Source: DAOQAU01 sp964640325
GTDB taxonomy: Bacteria > Cyanobacteriota > Vampirovibrionia > Gastranaerophilales > Gastranaerophilaceae
Assembly: GCA_964640325.1 (NCBI GenBank)
Contig: CAZXID010000004.1
Span: 16,686-80,685, forward strand
Direction of reading: 5' to 3'
DNA: 64,000 bases
The notes beneath the pieces are model-generated. The model worked only from the letters and a program-made list of their open reading frames with translations. It ran no database searches and was not told the DNA's origin. Shown here one piece after another: positions 8,368 through 16,945 of the stretch (position 1 is its first letter; the number at the start of each line of letters is the position of its first letter). Made by a program: the position numbers and the translations under genes.

Positions 8368-8682
8368 ATGCAAGCTGTAATTAATAAAATAGAAAACGCA
8401 AATCCTATACAGTATTTCCTTTCACAGTTGGAAGAAGCAGATAATAATGTTAAAAATCAAATTGAAAACATGCTCGTAAACATAGGCGAACAGGCTGTGC
8501 CGGAGCTAGTTAATCAGCTTCAGGTGGTCAAAGGGATAAAAAGAGGAGTTGTCGCTATGACTTTAATCAGAATCGGCGATGCCTCTGTGGAATACCTTCA
8601 AAAGGCAGCGGCAGATAATAAAGATTTTGCCTGGATTGCAAAATATCTTATAAGCGAAATTAACGGTTCAGTTGCAGCTTAG
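8368..8682 (+). CDS. small HEAT-repeat-like protein
   Basis: 104 aa. Two helical repeats typical of HEAT proteins: VKNQIENMLVNIGEQAVPELVNQL is represented around residues 29-51, with the classic AVPELV turn, and VAMTLIRIGDASVEYLQKAA around 62-80. Probably a protein-protein interaction module. Shine-Dalgarno tggag precedes the ATG and a strong terminator follows. Partner unknown; the nearby 119-aa protein at 7300 has the same overall design. Confidence 0.58.
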   Translation: MQAVINKIENANPIQYFLSQLEEADNNVKNQIENMLVNIGEQAVPELVNQLQVVKGIKRGVVAMTLIRIGDASVEYLQKAAADNKDFAWIAKYLISEINGSVAA

Positions 8683-8693
8683 TTAAATTAAAA

Positions 8694-8743
8694 TAAAAAG
8701 AAGCGCGGGATTTTTCTAAGAAAAGTCCCGCGTTTCTTTTTTT
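8694..8743 (+). terminator. Rho-independent terminator
   Basis: Stem containing GCGCGGGA / TCCCGCG flanked by complementary A and T runs, after the HEAT-like gene. Confidence 0.85.
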
Positions 8744-8886
8744 AGGGGTTATTATTTTATTTATACACAAAATATATGATTTTTTCTGAAAAAAGTTTAA
8801 TTTTTATTAATTTAAATCTATAATATACATGGACTTATTATAAATTATCATTAATATTTCAAATATCTAAAACTGAAAGGAAAATT

Positions 8887-9126
8887 ATGGTTGCAAACAT
8901 TGTAAATTTGTTATCAAGAGCTTTTTCAGCTAATAATTTGCGAAAGACCACAGCGCTTACGCCTGTTTCTAATGCCAATCCGTTTTCTAATCCTTTTGTT
9001 ACTTCTGCAACTGCAAAGAATTACGCAGGCTATGCTAAGAATAAACCTGTCCAGGGTGGGTATTTTGCCGGTTATCATAATGGTAAGCCTAATATAGTCG
9101 GACAAAGATTGTTTTTGGAAGTTTAA
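8887..9126 (+). CDS. small protein of unknown function
   Basis: 79 aa, not recognised. N-terminal helix followed by a low-complexity section (NANPFSNPF) and a Gly/Tyr-rich C-terminal half (NYAGYAKNKPVQGGYFAGYHNGKP). Good Shine-Dalgarno (gaaaggaaa) before the ATG. No signal peptide. It may be a structural or assembly protein, but nothing in the sequence shows this. Confidence 0.45.
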   Translation: MVANIVNLLSRAFSANNLRKTTALTPVSNANPFSNPFVTSATAKNYAGYAKNKPVQGGYFAGYHNGKPNIVGQRLFLEV

Positions 9127-9174
9127 AAATTTTAATATTTTGATTAAATCACGCTTATATGTTATAAATTTCTT

Positions 9175-9504
9175 ATGAAGCATGTAAGGTGGTATGATAA
9201 AAATCCTGATTTAAAGGAAGTTTTTGAGTTTATTGAGGGGCTTGATGCCGAGTATCAGGCTGATATTGCAAAAGAGATTTTGCAGATTTTGATAAACGAT
9301 TTTAAGTTTGATTTGGACGAAAAAATAAATAAAATATCAAAAAATTATACTTACAAATGCCGGCGATGGTATGACAGGAACATAGACTTGCATACTTCTT
9401 TTGAAATTATAAAAGATGTCTCGGAAGATGTTCAGCATTTGATTATAAAAAAAATAGTTCAAACTGTTCTTTTGATTTATTTTGAAAGTGGTGGAAATGG
9501 ATAA
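9175..9504 (+). CDS. RWYD-repeat protein
   Basis: 109 aa with an internal duplication. RWYDKNPDL at residues 5-13 and RRWYDRNIDL at 63-72 each start a helical section of about 55 residues. The same two-repeat design recurs in the 100-aa protein at 38821-39123, so this is a small family in this genome. Domain not recognised. The 3' end overlaps the start of the downstream SDR gene by 8 bp, which suggests translational coupling. Confidence 0.58.
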   Translation: MKHVRWYDKNPDLKEVFEFIEGLDAEYQADIAKEILQILINDFKFDLDEKINKISKNYTYKCRRWYDRNIDLHTSFEIIKDVSEDVQHLIIKKIVQTVLLIYFESGGNG

Positions 9505-10225
9505 AAATATTCTTTTAACTGGAGCATCCAGGGGAATAGGAAAGGCAATTGCTTTAGAGTTGGCATCTTTGGGGTATAAACTTTTTTTGACTGCTAAAAA
9601 CGAAAAAAAATTGGCTGACTTTTCAAAAGAAATAGGCGCAAGAGGTTTTTTTGCCTGCGATTTGTCAAATTTTCCCCAAGTTGAAAAGCTTGGAGAGTTT
9701 ATAAGGGAAAATGAAATAAATATTTTGATAAACAATGCGGGGGAATACTTGTATTCAAATATAGAAGATGTTGGCAGAGAAAAGATTTTGCAAATTTTTG
9801 AAGTTAATTTATTGTCTCCTGTATTATTATGTTCAAATGCAACTCCTTTTATGAAATCTCAAAAGTGGGGCAGGATAGTAAATATCGGTTCGATTAGCGG
9901 GGTTATGGGAGAGGCTTATGCAAGTCTTTATTCGGGCTCAAAATCAGGGCTTATAGGTTTTACCAAAGCTCTGGCACTTGAACTTGCGCAACACAATATT
10001 ACCGTAAATACTATAAATCCGGGGTGGGTACAGACCGATTTGGGTGAAAAATCGATTGAAAAAAGCGAATTTTCTCAAGAAGAAACCCTTGATATGATTC
10101 CTCAAAGAAGGTTTGTCGAACCAAAAGAAGTAGCAAAACTTGTTGCTTATTTGATTTCCGATGATGCAAGAGGGGTAACAGGGCAGTCGATTAATCTTTG
10201 TGCGGGGCTGAGCGTCGGAGTTTGA
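9497..10225 (+). CDS. short-chain dehydrogenase/reductase (FabG-like)
   Basis: 242 aa from the ATG at 9497; five codons upstream belong to an alternative TTG that I reject. Rossmann motif GASRGIG at 9-15, NNAG at 79-82, catalytic Ser132 and YSGSK with Tyr145 and Lys149. Classical SDRs of this type reduce 3-oxoacyl-ACP with NADPH (FabG), but many relatives act on other substrates. It is coupled to an RWYD-repeat gene and not to other fab genes, so the FabG role is not secure. Confidence 0.8.
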   Translation: MDKNILLTGASRGIGKAIALELASLGYKLFLTAKNEKKLADFSKEIGARGFFACDLSNFPQVEKLGEFIRENEINILINNAGEYLYSNIEDVGREKILQIFEVNLLSPVLLCSNATPFMKSQKWGRIVNIGSISGVMGEAYASLYSGSKSGLIGFTKALALELAQHNITVNTINPGWVQTDLGEKSIEKSEFSQEETLDMIPQRRFVEPKEVAKLVAYLISDDARGVTGQSINLCAGLSVGV

Positions 10226-10948
10226 CTAAACAGATGCACCTTCTTGCGTTGCCATTTTGTTTAAAACATTTTTTGCACCGTCTGTTGATTTGGCAAGTTT
10301 TACCACGAAGTTAATGGCTTCCACGTCTCTTGCAATTGCTTCTTTAAGCCCGATAATCTCTTCCATGCTTAAATTTTTTATGCTTTCATCATTGATGTTG
10401 TCTAAATATTTTTGAAAATTTTCCTGAGATTTTGCATCAAACCCTGGCATATCAAGCTTTGTTGCGTACCATTTGTGAAATTGCTGAATTGTATAGTAAG
10501 AGTTGAGAGGCAAATCTCTCATAACAAACATTGGTTTTGTTGTCAGCGAAATTTTATTTTCCTTGCCCAAAATAGCAAGCAAACAAGTTAAATATAGGGC
10601 TTTTATTCCTTTAACCGTTGTTATAAAGCCTTCTTCAAGACCTATCAACCTTAAAAATTTGTCTGCAAAAGGTATTTTATGGATTTTTGTTCCATGTTTT
10701 CGGATAAATTCAAGTATTTTATCCGGATTATTTTGGCAATTTTTTAATATTGTTTTTAATTCATTGTCAAGTTTTTCTTTGTTTTTTTCTGTCATAGAAT
10801 TAAGTTTAAGACTGTCTGATTTTGAAAAAACAATTTTTGAAGTAGAGTTTGAAAAAGAACGTTTCAAACTGCTGCCCAATTTGTGTTTCAACCGTTTTTC
10901 CTGCAAGGACAAAACCCAATATATAAATTTTTGTACAAAATCGAACAT
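10226..10948 (-). CDS. protein of unknown function, helical
   Basis: 240 aa, not recognised. The first 40 residues are basic and include an aromatic/hydrophobic helix (FVQKFIYWVLSL); the rest is a mostly helical globular pattern with a KIPFADKFLRLIGLEEGF segment near residue 92 and a hydrophobic stretch (ALYLTCLLAILG) near 117. No known catalytic motif. It is last in a minus-strand run after the histidine kinase and the STAS-like gene, 44 bp below the latter. Its stop codon immediately adjoins that of the SDR gene. Confidence 0.55.
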   Translation of the reverse strand: MFDFVQKFIYWVLSLQEKRLKHKLGSSLKRSFSNSTSKIVFSKSDSLKLNSMTEKNKEKLDNELKTILKNCQNNPDKILEFIRKHGTKIHKIPFADKFLRLIGLEEGFITTVKGIKALYLTCLLAILGKENKISLTTKPMFVMRDLPLNSYYTIQQFHKWYATKLDMPGFDAKSQENFQKYLDNINDESIKNLSMEEIIGLKEAIARDVEAINFVVKLAKSTDGAKNVLNKMATQEGASV

Positions 10949-10991
10949 AACAACCCCTTGAAGTCTATATATTTATAAAAACAAATTATGT

Positions 10992-11354
10992 TCAATTATT
11001 GCTTATAATTGAAAAATTTCTATTTAAAAGCATTCTTTTTTGTTCGTAAAAATCTATGTCATTAAGGTATATATGTGCATATTTGTCATATTTTGTTATG
11101 TTGAAAAGCGCTGAAATCTCTGCCTGGAGGTTAAAAAGAGATATTTCTCTTTTTTGGGAGAGTTCTTTTAAAAAATCCAAAAATTCACAGCAAATATATT
11201 CAACGTTTTGTAAATTAAGCGCGACAGGTTTGTTATTGGGGAATTTTTTCAAAGTTTTTTTTAATTTATCAACCAATTTTGACGAAATGTCTTGTGTATT
11301 AAATTTGAGTACACAATTGTAAGTGTTTTTGTCAATTTTTGAATTATTTTTCAT
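10992..11354 (-). CDS. STAS-like domain protein
   Basis: 120 aa. The alternation of strand and helix fits a STAS (anti-sigma-factor antagonist) fold: VALNLQNVEYICCEFLDFLKEL around residues 46-67, shown by the buried strand and following helix, then ISLFNLQ, then a helix and HIYLND. The usual DS phosphorylation site is replaced by CC, so it may work without Ser phosphorylation. It lies 86 bp downstream of a receiver-histidine kinase, which suggests a shared signalling role. Remote match judged by pattern only. Confidence 0.5.
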   Translation of the reverse strand: MKNNSKIDKNTYNCVLKFNTQDISSKLVDKLKKTLKKFPNNKPVALNLQNVEYICCEFLDFLKELSQKREISLFNLQAEISALFNITKYDKYAHIYLNDIDFYEQKRMLLNRNFSIISNN

Positions 11355-11440
11355 ACCGATCCTTATCTTCAGCGAGGACTAATCACCAGTATTCTAACAT
11401 TTATTCAGATTTATACCAGTATCTTAAATAATAATTTTTT

Positions 11441-12895
11441 TTAAACTTTAGTATAAACAGGAAGCATTATTGTAATTTTTGTCCCCTGCCCGAGCTCACT
11501 GTCAAGTATAATTTTCCCGTTATGTGCTTCAATAATGCTTTTTGTTATATAAAGTCCCAGTCCTGCACCTACGGTTTTGTTCTGTTTGGCAAAACTTACG
11601 TAGCTTGAAAAAACATCTTGTTGGTGTTCGATTTTTATCCCTCTGCCAAAATCTTTTATAGAAATTCCCATATGGTTTTCCTGTTCAAATATTTCTATTA
11701 TAATTTCACCTTTTTCACCTGAGTGTTCACTGGCATTTGCAATAAGGTTGTGAAGAGCTCTTTTCATCTCCAAAAAATCAAAAAACAGCAGGGTTTTGTC
11801 GGTCTTGCATTTGAAGTTAATTTTTTGTTTTTTGGGCGAAAGAATATATTTTGTTAATTCAATACAGTGTAAAATTAATTCTTTTACGCAGAAAAAATCT
11901 TTGCACAAATTTATTTTTTCTTGTTCTATTTTGTTTTTACAAAGCAAATTTTCCACCAGATCTTGCATAAATTTTGTAGAGCTTAAAATATCTTCAAGAA
12001 TTTCCTGTTTGTCAATATCTGTTTGGTGAAATTTATGATCCAAAAGCATGTTAAGAGCATTTATTTCAGCTTTTATAGGTGTCTTAAGGTCATGTGCCAC
12101 TGTCGCCAGAAAGGTTTCTTTGTCCGCGGACAAAATTTCTTGAATTTTGTGGTTTTTTAAAATATTGTAAATTTGTGATTTGATTATATTTATATCAAAA
12201 GGTTTTTCTATATAAGCATAGGAGCCTAAATCATAACTTTTAATTTTATTTTTTGCGTCAGAAAGTGCGCTGATAAAAATAATCGGAGTATTTTGGTTAA
12301 GCGGTGTTTTTTTGATAATTTTTATCAAGTCAAATCCTGAAATTTCGGGCATCATAATATCAAGTAAAAACAAATCAAATTTTTCTCTCAGTACAAATTC
12401 CATTGCTTGCGCGGGTTTTGTAAAGCTTGATATTTCCAGTTTAAAGTCTGATAAGACTTCTTCAAGCAATTCCACGTTCATTACATTATCATCGACAATC
12501 ATTATCTTAAGACCTTCAACTCCGCTGTAATCGGTGTCATCGGCTTCGCTTTGAATAAAAGGGTATTGTTGGCTATTGAGATAATCTTTAATCATTGATT
12601 TGTCAAACGGGCATGCGATTACCGTATTTATTCCTATTTTATTTGCAGCTAAAATGTTTTTTCTGGAGGAATTGTTTGAGCAGATCCAAAATTCTACATC
12701 AGGATTATTATTTTTAATTTTTTCTATTGTTTTTAAGTCATTCTTTTCAAAATCTGATTTTACAACGCAAAGTTTTATATCATTAAAACTTTTGATATGT
12801 TTGAGTTTTGATGTATTCTCAGCAAAAATAAAGTTGCCATAGCTTTTTTCGTCTATCCAATTCCTGTTTGTGTAGGTAAAGCCCATCTCTGACAT
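11441..12895 (-). CDS. response-regulator/histidine-kinase hybrid
   Basis: 484 aa, soluble. Residues about 40-110 look like a degenerate receiver that keeps the late strand and CPF turn. Residues 129-250 form a complete receiver with acid pocket D135/D136, phosphoacceptor D179 and K231. A HisKA domain follows with His268 in TVAHDLKTP, then HATPase with N-box N383/N387, DFGRGI (415-420) and GAGLGL (443-448). With the receiver before the kinase and no membrane segment, it probably takes input from another kinase or a protein partner. The STAS-like gene is downstream in the same direction. Confidence 0.9.
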   Translation of the reverse strand: MSEMGFTYTNRNWIDEKSYGNFIFAENTSKLKHIKSFNDIKLCVVKSDFEKNDLKTIEKIKNNNPDVEFWICSNNSSRKNILAANKIGINTVIACPFDKSMIKDYLNSQQYPFIQSEADDTDYSGVEGLKIMIVDDNVMNVELLEEVLSDFKLEISSFTKPAQAMEFVLREKFDLFLLDIMMPEISGFDLIKIIKKTPLNQNTPIIFISALSDAKNKIKSYDLGSYAYIEKPFDINIIKSQIYNILKNHKIQEILSADKETFLATVAHDLKTPIKAEINALNMLLDHKFHQTDIDKQEILEDILSSTKFMQDLVENLLCKNKIEQEKINLCKDFFCVKELILHCIELTKYILSPKKQKINFKCKTDKTLLFFDFLEMKRALHNLIANASEHSGEKGEIIIEIFEQENHMGISIKDFGRGIKIEHQQDVFSSYVSFAKQNKTVGAGLGLYITKSIIEAHNGKIILDSELGQGTKITIMLPVYTKV

Positions 12896-13045
12896 TTTTA
12901 AATCCTAAAATTTAAACAATAAACTACCTAGGATGATAATAGATTCAAGACTAGATTTAAACTGGTCATGTGGGTTATATTGGCTGAAAGGGCTGAAAAA
13001 GTGAAGGGATGAGGGGTGAACAGCTCACTGCTCACTCTTTACTAT

Positions 13046-13870
13046 TTATTCTTTAACCCCGCCTTGCAAAAGGTCGTTTATAAAATATTTTTTGCCTAAA
13101 AGAAAAATTCCGATAACAGGGAGGGTGCAAATTACTGCACATGCAAGCAAAGCCCCCCACATTGTAACTTCTCTGAAGCTCCCCTTAAACGCAGCCAGCC
13201 CCAAAGGCAAGGTGCGCATAGAATCAGAACTTGTGATAATTAAAGGCCACATAAAGCTGTTCCAGCTTGAAACAAAAGTGAATATTCCAAGCGTTACAAT
13301 TGCAGGAAGTGCAAGCGGAAGAGCTATTTTGAAAAACATTTGAAAAATGTTACATCCATCTATTTTAGAGGATTCTTCCAATTCTTTGGGCAGGTTCAAG
13401 AAATATTGCCTGAGCATAAAAACCCCGAAGCCTCCGAAAAAGCCCGGAATAATAAGCGCCTGATAAGTGTCTACCAGGTGAAGCTCTCTCATCAAAAAGA
13501 AAAGCGGAATGATGTTTACCTGAGGCGGAATCATCATTGTTATTAGGAAAATAAAAAACAAAATGTCTTTTCCTTTGAATTTAAGCCTTGCAAAGGCGTA
13601 TCCTGCAAGTGCCGAAAATAAAACTTGCCCTAGGGTAGTTATCGTCGCGACAAAAAGACTGTTTAAAAAATATTTCGCTATAGGAATAGAAGCAAATACA
13701 CTTTTGTAATTTTCAAAAGTCATGCTTTTTGAAAAGAGTTTGGGCGGATATGAAAAAATTTCGCCACTTGGCATAAGAGAAAGGCTTAACATAGCAAAAA
13801 AGGGCAAAAGCATACTCAGCGCGATTAAAATTAAAATAAAATATCCCAAAAAAATTCTTAAATTCTTCAT
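13046..13870 (-). CDS. sugar-type ABC transporter permease (MalG-like)
   Basis: 274 aa from the ATG at 13870. The frame is open 57 codons further upstream, but that part is repeat-like and lacks homologous character, whereas a membrane helix begins directly after this Met. About six membrane helices and the EAA loop (ELEESSKIDGCNIFQMFFKIALP, key E-S-S-x-x-D-G) that binds the ATPase mark it as a CUT1 inner-membrane permease. No MalF-type permease, binding protein or ATPase gene is next to it, which is unusual. The Shine-Dalgarno is weak. Confidence 0.85.
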   Translation of the reverse strand: MKNLRIFLGYFILILIALSMLLPFFAMLSLSLMPSGEIFSYPPKLFSKSMTFENYKSVFASIPIAKYFLNSLFVATITTLGQVLFSALAGYAFARLKFKGKDILFFIFLITMMIPPQVNIIPLFFLMRELHLVDTYQALIIPGFFGGFGVFMLRQYFLNLPKELEESSKIDGCNIFQMFFKIALPLALPAIVTLGIFTFVSSWNSFMWPLIITSSDSMRTLPLGLAAFKGSFREVTMWGALLACAVICTLPVIGIFLLGKKYFINDLLQGGVKE

Positions 13871-14521
13871 GAATTCTATTTTAGCATGATTTGTTATTAA
13901 ATGTTGCGTGCGTAGCATTTGTCTTGCTGCGCTCGCATGAAACAAAATAAACATGCACACATTTTCTAAAAGCCAAAAAACATGAATTGAAGGCATCTTC
14001 ATCAATCTATACAGAGTGGCTACGTGCGTAGCACTTGTCACTATTGCACATCAATGCTAAAGAGTGGACTATTTATACATTCCGTGACGCCATTTTCTAC
14101 GGCTCGATTTGTCATCCCGCACTGCGTTGCTGGATCTAATCTCGCCTTGAAAAGAAGGCAAAAAAAAGTTTGCTCTTTTGGAGCAAACATTAAATAAACA
14201 CGAGGATATTAAGAGAGAGAGTATAAAATGAAATCTTTTTTAATAGTTCGTTTTAAGTTTTGAGCACAATTATTTGAAATTTAACCCTAAAGTTATAATT
14301 CCTTTTCCCTTACTCTTATATAAAGTTTTTTTTAGTAAATATATTGCTCCGTAAAAAAATATTTGTTAATAAAACTTAATAAAAATCGTCACAAGCCAGA
14401 TATTTGCCCATCTTATTTTTCAGGTTCATATTAAGTTAATATAAAGGCTTGATGATGGTGTGATAAACTTAAAATATGGAGAAAACAGTATTGTATTAAG
14501 ATTGCAGTGAAGGAGATAGTT
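13871..14521. other. intergenic region with repeat fragments
   Basis: About 650 bp between divergent genes. It holds a 'gtcatcccgcactgcgttgc' palindromic-repeat fragment at 14110-14136, 'gtgcgtagca' pieces at 13907-13918 and 14022-14032, and a hairpin AGTTTGCTC...GGAGCAAAC at 14168-14188. The last 200 bp is A/T rich and probably carries the promoter of the aminotransferase gene. No RNA gene was seen. Confidence 0.5.
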
Positions 14522-15646
14522 ATGATACCTATTTTGGATTTAAAAAGACAGTACGACAAAATCGGGAAAGAGATTGAAAAAGAAGTAGTGGCGGTTTTGC
14601 GCTCAGGTTCTTACATTTTGGGGAATCACAATAAAGAGCTTGAAAAAGAGCTTTCCGAGTATATCGGAGTAAAGCATGCCGTTGCGTTGAATTCCGGAAC
14701 AGACGCACTTCACCTTGCGCTAAGAGCACTTGATATAGGAGCAGGTGACGAGGTTATTTCTGTAGCTTTTACTTTTGTAGCAACAACAGAAGCTATAGGA
14801 ATTGTCGGTGCCAAACCCGTTTTTGTTGACATTGATCCCGATACTTTTAATATTGATGTTGAAAAGATAGAAAATGCGATTACGCCGAAAACTAAGGCTA
14901 TAATTCCTGTTCATCTTTACGGTCAGCCTTGTAATATGGATGTAATTATGGATATTGCAAAAAAACATAATCTTTATGTTATAGAAGACTGCTGTCAGGC
15001 AATAGGTGCAAAATATAAAGATAAAATGGTGGGTTCATTCGGCGATGTGGGATGTTTTAGTTTCTTTCCTACCAAAAATTTGGGCGCAATGGGAGACGGC
15101 GGACTGTTGACCACAAATTCGCAGGCAATAAAAGACAGAGTAATAGGCTTAAGAAACCATGGCGGTGCTGTCAGGTACTATCACGATGAAATCGGTGTAA
15201 ACAGCAGGCTTGATGAAGTTCAGGCGGCGATTTTGAGAATTAAATTTAAGCACATTGAAGAATGGAACAAAAAAAGACGTCAAAACGCTTACAGGTACAA
15301 TGAGTTTTTTGCAAGTTGTGCCGATGTTCAAACACCAAAAGAGTTGGATGACACTTACTGTGTTTATCACCAATATACAATAAAAATTCCTAACCGCGAT
15401 GAAGTTCACAAAATGCTTCAAGAGGCCGGAATAGGTGCTATGCTTTATTATCCCGTACCATTGCACCTGCAAAAAGTTCATGAATATTTGGGCGTAAAAG
15501 AAGGCGCACTTCCCGCAACAGAAGCTGATACCAAAGTTGTAATTTCTTTGCCGATGTTTCCCGAATTGACTCTTGATGAGCAAAAAACAGTTGCCAATAC
15601 TGTTATTGAATGTATTAATAAGTCAAAAACCGCAGTCGGGGTTTGA
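14522..15646 (+). CDS. DegT/DnrJ/EryC1/StrS family aminotransferase
   Basis: 374 aa from the ATG at 14522, which has aaggaga upstream; a GTG five codons earlier overlaps that ribosome site and is rejected. PLP-binding signatures: NSGTDAL at 57-63, EDCCQA near 155-160, and Lys185 in FFPTKNLGAMGDGG. These enzymes transfer an amino group to keto-sugars to make amino sugars for O-antigen, capsule or glycan. No nucleotide-sugar partner gene is adjacent, so the sugar is unknown. A strong terminator follows. Confidence 0.92.
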   Translation: MIPILDLKRQYDKIGKEIEKEVVAVLRSGSYILGNHNKELEKELSEYIGVKHAVALNSGTDALHLALRALDIGAGDEVISVAFTFVATTEAIGIVGAKPVFVDIDPDTFNIDVEKIENAITPKTKAIIPVHLYGQPCNMDVIMDIAKKHNLYVIEDCCQAIGAKYKDKMVGSFGDVGCFSFFPTKNLGAMGDGGLLTTNSQAIKDRVIGLRNHGGAVRYYHDEIGVNSRLDEVQAAILRIKFKHIEEWNKKRRQNAYRYNEFFASCADVQTPKELDDTYCVYHQYTIKIPNRDEVHKMLQEAGIGAMLYYPVPLHLQKVHEYLGVKEGALPATEADTKVVISLPMFPELTLDEQKTVANTVIECINKSKTAVGV

Positions 15647-15650
15647 ATAT

Positions 15651-15692
15651 AAAAAAGAGGCGCGAAAGTTTTTAACTTTCGCGCCTCTTTTT
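15651..15692. terminator. bidirectional terminator
   Basis: AAAAAAGAGGCGCGAAAGTT and its complement around a 5-nt loop, between convergent aminotransferase and birA genes. Confidence 0.9.
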
Positions 15693-16486
15693 TATTCAAT
15701 TATTTCGCCCATGTTGATTTTTTCAATTTCACCGTCTTTGGCGATTAAAATTAAATTCCCGTTATCGTCAAAGCCTTTTGCAAAGCCTTTTTTTATTATA
15801 TCAAAAATTGCCACTTTGATTTCTTGTCCTAAAAAGCATGCCATGCTTTCGTAATCGTTTTTTATTGATTTAAACCCATGTTCTAAAAAATTGTCATATC
15901 CTTCAAAAAATTCTTCAAGCAGTTTTTTCATAAATTCAGGTTTATCAATATTTTTTCCCAGTTCAAGATTCAGGCTTGTGGCGGGGCGGTCAATACTTGA
16001 AACATCTTGTAAATTTGCATTTAAATTAACCCCTATTCCAAGCACAATTCCTTTTAATTTTTGTCCCTTAAAAACTGCTTCGGCAAGGATTCCTGATATT
16101 TTTTTGCCGTTAACTAAAACATCATTTGGCCATTTTATTTTTGGATTTAACCCCAGATTTTCTAACTGTTTACACAGGCAAATAGACAAATACTGGGTTA
16201 AATTTGAATATGTTTTTAAACATTCGCTTATGCATCTTGCTGTTTCATTATCGTAAAGTTGTTTGTTTGTGAGATCCTGAAACGAGTTCAGGATGACGGG
16301 AGAAGGTTTAAGAACGATTGTCATGTAGATATTTTCAGAGCCCAGATTTACCCAAGTTCTGTCAAAACGTCCTCTGCCTTTGGTTTGGAGGTTTGTATAA
16401 ACAATACTTTTATCTTCCAAATCATCGATATTTAATTTGGCATAGGTATTTGTAGAATCAATTGTTTCAAAAAAAATGAACTTCAT
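15692..16486 (-). CDS. birA: biotin-[acetyl-CoA-carboxylase] ligase
   Basis: 264 aa from the ATG at 16486. It contains the ligase core: DSTNTYAK at the start, KGRGRFDRTW (biotinyl-AMP loop, consensus GRGRxGRxW), KWPNDVLVNGKKISGIL and GIGVNLN. There is no N-terminal winged helix, so this is the ligase-only form that cannot act as the biotin repressor. It attaches biotin to carboxylase carrier protein. The stretch SPVILNSFQDLTN is encoded by a palindromic repeat (16274-16297) inserted in frame after the first conserved segment. Confidence 0.92.
   Translation of the reverse strand: MKFIFFETIDSTNTYAKLNIDDLEDKSIVYTNLQTKGRGRFDRTWVNLGSENIYMTIVLKPSPVILNSFQDLTNKQLYDNETARCISECLKTYSNLTQYLSICLCKQLENLGLNPKIKWPNDVLVNGKKISGILAEAVFKGQKLKGIVLGIGVNLNANLQDVSSIDRPATSLNLELGKNIDKPEFMKKLLEEFFEGYDNFLEHGFKSIKNDYESMACFLGQEIKVAIFDIIKKGFAKGFDDNGNLILIAKDGEIEKINMGEIIE
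16274..16297. repeat. palindromic repeat inside birA
   Basis: ATCCTGAA-acgag-TTCAGGAT followed by gac, the same unit as in intergenic copies at 5538, 21721 and 52031, here translated in frame within birA. Confidence 0.75.
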
Positions 16487-16506
16487 TGTGTGATTATACA
16501 AAGTTC

Positions 16507-16535
16507 AGGCGGAAAAATCAAAGATTTTTCCGCCT
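16507..16535 (-). terminator. hairpin terminator
   Basis: AGGCGGAAAAATC / GATTTTTCCGCCT with a 3-nt loop after the gene ending at 16556. There is no long T run beyond the stem. Confidence 0.6.
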
Positions 16536-16555
16536 GATACCTTTTGTGTATAATA

Positions 16556-16924
16556 TTACCTTTGTCCTGCATAATATTCGATTCTTGATTCTTGCATAAG
16601 TTTAAATATTCTTTTTGCATCTAAGGGGGTGCTTTTTGAAATTTCGATAAAAGCTTCTCCCTTATTTATTATTTTGTTAAACAAAGGAATGTCCATTGCT
16701 AACCTTGAGGTTGTTTCGCAATAAACTTTGTTTAAATCAGTAAATATTTTTACTTTAAGCCCTTTAGATAAACTTTTAATTTCCGAAAAATGCGTCGTAA
16801 TAGAATCAAAATCAACATTTGGATTTTTAGCCAAAGTTTTCAATGTTTTTCTTGACATGTAAAGCCTACCAAAAGAAGTATTTTTTGAAGCTGGTGAACT
16901 AGAATTCAAATTTTGTATTTGCAT
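16556..16924 (-). CDS. small lineage-specific protein, MQIQ family
   Basis: 122 aa. Not recognised. The N-terminus MQIQNLNSSS is followed by SFGRLYMSRKTLKTL (residues 17-31), parallel to NFKGYHVSRKNLKVM in the upstream neighbour, so the two are paralogues. The rest is a mixed alpha/beta pattern. Shine-Dalgarno aaaggat precedes the ATG. It lies 21 bp downstream of its paralogue in the same direction, almost certainly one operon. Confidence 0.52.
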   Translation of the reverse strand: MQIQNLNSSSPASKNTSFGRLYMSRKTLKTLAKNPNVDFDSITTHFSEIKSLSKGLKVKIFTDLNKVYCETTSRLAMDIPLFNKIINKGEAFIEISKSTPLDAKRIFKLMQESRIEYYAGQR

Positions 16925-16945
16925 ATTTTTATCCTTTATTTTTTA

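Noticed and set aside
13871..14041. A 57-residue N-terminal extension of the ABC permease
   Set aside because: The segment is repeat-like DNA and the first membrane helix starts just after the Met at 13870, as in other MalG proteins.
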